NCBI GenBank assembly: GCA_030602105.1
Contig: JAUWAK010000039.1
Span: forward strand, 1 to 8,987
DNA length: 8,987 nt
Source: Candidatus Aerophobota bacterium
GTDB lineage: Bacteria; Aerophobota; Aerophobia; Aerophobales; AE-B3A
Direction: 5' to 3'
The notes below the pieces were generated by a model. It did not search any database and was not told the origin of the DNA. It saw nothing but the letters and a program-made list of their open reading frames with translations. This document shows, piece after piece, positions 6,034 through 8,987 of this stretch; the first letter of the stretch is position 1, and each line of letters opens with the position of its first letter. The position numbers were made by a program, and so were the translations under genes.

Positions 6034-7360
6034 TTTTGGTGAACTCCATTATCTTTAGGCTGGGAAAGCTGTTCTTTTCATTTAGTCTCACTTTGGAAGT
6101 GAAGCATCGGGTAAACCCTAGCTTAGCCGCTTCACCCATTCTTTTCTCCATGAAAGAGGCTGCCCGGATATCGCCTCCCAGCCCCACTTCACCAATGGCT
6201 ACCGTTCTTCTGGAGAAAGGGAGATTCTTGAGACTGGAAACAACAGATAAAGCGATGGCCAAGTCACAGGCAGGCTCATTCACTTTCATCCCCCCTGCCA
6301 CATTTATGAAAACGTCTTGGTCGTAAAAACGCAATCTCTGTCTCTTCTCCAGCACAGCCAAAAGTAAACAGAGCTTATTGTAATCAACACCCTGGGTTAC
6401 TCTTCGAGGAGCGGCCAGATTTGAAGAGGCAACCAGTGCCTGGACTTCTACCAGGAAACACCGAGTCCCTTCCATCGTGGGGACTGCTACGCTGCCCGGC
6501 ACGTCCTCACTCATGGAGGAGTCTGTCAGGAAGAGTCGAGATGTATCGCTGACCTCTCTTAAACCATTCTCCTCCATGCGAAAGATCCCTATCTCGAGGG
6601 TAGGCCCAAATCTATTCTTTACCGACCTTAGTATTCTGTATTCTTGGTTTTGCTCAGGCTCGAAATAAAGAACTGTATCTACGACGTGCTCGAGCACCCT
6701 GGGTCCGGCAATTGCTCCTTCTTTGGTCACATGGCCGATGAGGAAGACCGTTATTTTTCTTTCCTTGGCCGCTCTCATAAGGTAGACTGCGGATTCTCGT
6801 ACCTGCGAAACTGAACCAGGGCTGGATGCCAAGTCCTCCCGGTATATGGTCTGTATAGAATCTATGACCACAAATTTGGGCTTCAGTCTTTCCATGAGTT
6901 CAGTAATCCCCTCCACATTAGTCTCGGAGGAGAGGTAAATGTGAGGCGAATTCACTCCTAACCTTGAAGCCCGCAGCTTTGTCTGCTCAGCCGACTCTTC
7001 ACCAGAGATATAAAGAACAGGAGACTTGGAAGATGAGAGCTGGCCCGCTACTTCCAGGAGCAGCGTGGATTTTCCAATACCGGGCTCACCGCCTATGAGG
7101 ATCAGGGAGCCGGGAACCACTCCTCCTCCCAGAGTTCGATCGAACTCTTTGATACCGGTATGGTGGCGCTCACCCTGCTTCTGGCCAATTTCCTGAAGAG
7201 ACTCATAGGTGGCCTCTCCTCGCAAAGAGCTCGAAGAGGATGTTTTCTTTGTTTTTTCTTCGTAGAAACTGTCCCATTCTCCACATTGGGGACAGCGGCC
7301 CAGCCACCTCACGGAAACGCGACCACAGCTTTGGCAGATGAATCTAGTCTGTCTACTCAT
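5987..7360 (-). CDS. radA: DNA repair protein RadA (Sms), branch-migration ATPase
   Basis: RadA is a hexameric RecA-like helicase that helps process recombination intermediates. The 457-aa length is typical. The N-terminal zinc finger has C9, C12, C23 and C26 (ICQSC and RCPQC). The ATPase core has Walker A GEPGIGKST (91-99), Walker B VVIDSIQT (164-171), GHVTKEG (209-215) and the RadA-specific KNRFG (248-252). The C-terminal third is the inactive Lon-protease-like domain, with FINVAGGMKVNEPACDLAIA and AIGEVGLGGDIR. The ATG at 7358-7360 gives the usual N-terminus. The upstream AAGAAAG is only a weak Shine-Dalgarno. The gene lies 45 nt after mreB with no terminator-like hairpin between, and its 3' end overlaps disA by 47 nt. 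The clpC-mcsAB genes that precede radA in Bacillus are absent, replaced by murA-mreB. Confidence 0.97.
   Translation of the reverse strand: MSRQTRFICQSCGRVSVRWLGRCPQCGEWDSFYEEKTKKTSSSSSLRGEATYESLQEIGQKQGERHHTGIKEFDRTLGGGVVPGSLILIGGEPGIGKSTLLLEVAGQLSSSKSPVLYISGEESAEQTKLRASRLGVNSPHIYLSSETNVEGITELMERLKPKFVVIDSIQTIYREDLASSPGSVSQVRESAVYLMRAAKERKITVFLIGHVTKEGAIAGPRVLEHVVDTVLYFEPEQNQEYRILRSVKNRFGPTLEIGIFRMEENGLREVSDTSRLFLTDSSMSEDVPGSVAVPTMEGTRCFLVEVQALVASSNLAAPRRVTQGVDYNKLCLLLAVLEKRQRLRFYDQDVFINVAGGMKVNEPACDLAIALSVVSSLKNLPFSRRTVAIGEVGLGGDIRAASFMEKRMGEAAKLGFTRCFTSKVRLNEKNSFPSLKIMEFTKIEEILQNEFKGKRGT
6031..6047 (-). promoter_or_regulatory. disA translation start inside radA (GGAG + TTG)
   Basis: GGAG (6044-6047) is 10 nt upstream of the TTG start (6031-6033). 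Both lie within the last radA codons. The spacing is a little long and the codon weak, which suggests modest or radA-coupled initiation. The start is chosen because it is the only one that keeps the conserved DisA N-terminal helix. Confidence 0.5.
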
Positions 7361-7405
7361 TCATAAGTCTTTCTTAAGATTAAAACTAGAACCTCTCTTA
7401 GCCCC

Positions 7406-8428
7406 TCAGGACCATGAGTTCTCGGATGTTTCCTGCAAGAGATCTATACTCTGCAGAGCTCTTCCTGTTCCAATGGCCACACAGGATAAGGGATCATCCG
7501 CCAGATAGGTAGAAATTCCGGTATTCTTCTCAATGAGTCTGTCAAAGTTTTTCAACAGGCTTCCTCCTCCGGTGAGAGCAATTCCATTATTGATTATGTC
7601 CGCAGCCAACTCCGGGGGAGTTCTCTCCAGGACTCTTCTTAGTCCATCCACTATAATGCTCAGGGGTTCGGATAGGGCTTTGCATATCTCTTCAGCACCT
7701 ACCTCAATTTTCCTTGGCAATCCTGCGGCGAGGTCTCTACCCTTCACTTCCAGTTGCTCATTTTTTGGGGGCAGGGTGGCGTATCCTATTTCTCGTTTTA
7801 TATGCTCAGCAGTAACCTCTCCCACAGCTAGATTGTAGCTTTTTCGCATATATCTCATAATGGCTTGGTCCATCTTGTTACCACCGGCACGAAGGCACTC
7901 TCCCACCACGATTTCCCCCAAAGAAAGTACGGCAATATCTGTGGTGCCTCCTCCTATATCAATGATCATATTCCCTTGGGGTTTGGCAATGTCCAGATTT
8001 GCTCCAATAGCTGCTGCCTTTGGTTCTTCAATCAAAAAAACTCTTTTGCATCCTGCCCTGATGGCAGCATTTTTCACAGCTCTCCTTTCCACCGATGTTC
8101 CCCCGGTGGGAATACAGATCATAAGGTAGGGAGGAAAGAAAATCCAGTGTCCGTAGATTTTCTTGATATAGAATTTTAGCGTGCCCTCCACGATATCATA
8201 ATCAGCTATCACACCGTCTTCCATTGGTTTTACCGCAGTAATGCTGTCCGGCGTCTTTCCTATCATCTCCCTGGCCTCGCCTCCTATGGCCAAGATTCTT
8301 TCCGTTTCTCTCTCAATGGCTACTACCGATGGCTCATTGAATACAACTCCCTGGCCTTCCACATAAACCAAGGTGTTGGTGGTTCCGAGATCTATGCCTA
8401 TTCTTTTTCTCCTGGCTATGGCGAGCAT
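7406..8428 (-). CDS. mreB: Rod-shape-determining actin homologue MreB (Mbl-like)
   Basis: Bacterial actin that assembles membrane-bound filaments guiding lateral cell-wall synthesis. The 340-aa product has the actin ATPase motifs: phosphate-1 GIDLGTTNTLVY (11-22), phosphate-2 DIGGGTTDIAV (157-167) and the adenosine motif LTGGGSLL (285-292), plus the catalytic-region IEEP (133-136). A hydrophobic loop HWIFFPPYL (94-102) sits where MreB inserts into the membrane. Details resemble the Mbl branch as I recall it from Bacillus: EEPKAAAIGANL (K where MreB usually has M) and CIPTGGTSVERRA (where MreB usually has VPSGITEVE). Its place directly behind murA also recalls the Firmicute murA-spoIID-mbl region. 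No mreC or mreD follows. AAGGA lies 6 nt before the ATG. The start is 2 nt after the murA stop, so the pair is probably coupled. MreB family membership is certain; the Mbl assignment is inference. Confidence 0.95.
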   Translation of the reverse strand: MLAIARRKRIGIDLGTTNTLVYVEGQGVVFNEPSVVAIERETERILAIGGEAREMIGKTPDSITAVKPMEDGVIADYDIVEGTLKFYIKKIYGHWIFFPPYLMICIPTGGTSVERRAVKNAAIRAGCKRVFLIEEPKAAAIGANLDIAKPQGNMIIDIGGGTTDIAVLSLGEIVVGECLRAGGNKMDQAIMRYMRKSYNLAVGEVTAEHIKREIGYATLPPKNEQLEVKGRDLAAGLPRKIEVGAEEICKALSEPLSIIVDGLRRVLERTPPELAADIINNGIALTGGGSLLKNFDRLIEKNTGISTYLADDPLSCVAIGTGRALQSIDLLQETSENSWS

Positions 8429-8430
8429 TC

Positions 8431-8987
8431 CTATTCCTTGACTCTGACTATATTAGCTCCCAGTCGAGATAGATCCTTCTCCAGCTCCTCGTACCCTCGA
8501 TCAATGTGATGAATTTCCTCTATTATTGTGGTGCCGTGGGCTGCCAATCCTGCTAAGACCAGGGCTGCCCCTCCTCTTATGTCCGAGGCCCTCACCAAAT
8601 TTCCGGATAGATAGGGTATTCCCTCAACCACTACTCCTGCTCCTTCCTGTTTGGTTTTGGCTCCCATTCTTTGAAGTTCGGGAAGATGCGAGAACCTGGT
8701 CTCAAAAATGGTTTCGGTAACTACGCTGGTTCCCCGGGCAACACAGGCAAGAGAGGTTACTTGAGGTTGAAGATCAGTAGGAAAGCCAGGGTAGGGAAGA
8801 GTTTTTATCCTGAGTGGTCTTAGGTAATCGCCTGCTTTTATTCGAGCATGATCGCCATTCACTTCAATCTCTGTGCCTATTTCTCTTAGTTTGGTAAAGA
8901 TTATCCCCAGGTGATCGGGACGAATTCCCTCCAGTGTAGCTTCTCCTCCCGAGGCAATAATGGCCATTATAAGAGTTCCCGCGGTAA
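8431..8987 (-). CDS. murA: UDP-N-acetylglucosamine 1-carboxyvinyltransferase, C-terminal part
   Basis: MurA transfers enolpyruvate from PEP to UDP-GlcNAc, the first committed step of peptidoglycan synthesis, in the cytoplasm. Only the last 184 codons are visible. The frame is open to the window edge, so the ATG at 8965-8967 is an internal methionine: upstream codons read TAGTLI, matching the family's R-x-E-x-GT segment. Other visible landmarks are PYPGFPTDLQPQ (with the conserved substrate-binding Asp), ETIFETRFSHLPELQRMGA, and the C-terminal DIRGGAALVLAGLAAHG plus HIDRGYEELEKDLSRLGANI. The catalytic Cys (position 115 in E. coli) would lie outside the window, so fosfomycin sensitivity cannot be judged. 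The gene ends 2 nt before mreB. A related EPSP-synthase-fold enzyme is excluded by these MurA-specific motifs. Confidence 0.97.
   Translation of the reverse strand, partial: TAGTLIMAIIASGGEATLEGIRPDHLGIIFTKLREIGTEIEVNGDHARIKAGDYLRPLRIKTLPYPGFPTDLQPQVTSLACVARGTSVVTETIFETRFSHLPELQRMGAKTKQEGAGVVVEGIPYLSGNLVRASDIRGGAALVLAGLAAHGTTIIEEIHHIDRGYEELEKDLSRLGANIVRVKE
8435..8439 (-). promoter_or_regulatory. Shine-Dalgarno of mreB within murA
   Basis: AAGGA lies 6 nt before the mreB ATG, inside the last sense codons of murA. It fixes the mreB start and makes termination-reinitiation between the two genes likely. Confidence 0.65.

Noticed and set aside
7102..7284. Small − strand open frame within the radA 5' region
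   Set aside because: It lies in another frame of radA; the radA zinc finger and Walker A occupy this region.
7361..7405. Possible promoter or terminator between mreB and radA
   Set aside because: The 45-nt gap shows no stem with a T-run and no convincing -35/-10 pair; it reads as an ordinary intra-operon spacer.
7533..8179. Several + strand open frames antisense to mreB
   Set aside because: They mirror the codon pattern of mreB, which is intact and fully explains the region.
1..8987. Search for mobile elements, CRISPR arrays, long repeats, toxin-antitoxin or defence genes
   Set aside because: Nearly all sequence is accounted for by conserved housekeeping genes, and no spaced repeats, transposase motifs or terminal inverted repeats were seen.

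Overview
This window is a stretch of bacterial core chromosome of intermediate GC content. No mobile element, phage gene, CRISPR array or unknown cassette is visible. A short + strand segment (1-966) carries the 3' end of alaS. It converges on a long, tightly packed − strand gene run that enters at 8987 and ends at a tRNA gene near 1016. In its direction of transcription the run reads: murA (3' part), an mreB/mbl-type actin, radA, disA, a membrane-anchored PIN-TRAM protein (YacL family), ispD, ispF, cysS and tRNA-Thr(UGU). Gaps range from 2 to 124 nt, and two junctions overlap (47 nt for radA/disA, 11 nt for yacL/ispD).

The order radA-disA-yacL-ispD-ispF-cysS matches the Bacillus/Clostridia arrangement as I know it from Bacillus subtilis, where gltX and cysE lie between ispF and cysS. 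Both are absent here. Placing murA and an Mbl-like MreB directly upstream of radA joins two blocks that are separate in Bacillus. The window therefore suggests a Gram-positive-type lineage (Bacillota) or a deep-branching phylum that shares this synteny. A species cannot be named from the sequence.

Functionally the − strand run combines envelope growth (MurA makes a peptidoglycan precursor; MreB/Mbl guides wall synthesis), genome maintenance with second-messenger output (RadA branch-migration helicase; DisA c-di-AMP synthase), a membrane-tethered putative nuclease, two MEP-pathway steps toward isoprenoids (which supply undecaprenyl phosphate for the wall), and translation (CysRS, tRNA-Thr).

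I found no undescribed system. The points worth a second look are the merged operon itself, the two overlapping junctions that appear to use TTG starts, the Mbl-like signatures, motif substitutions in AlaS, and small hairpins around the convergent alaS/tRNA/cysS ends.
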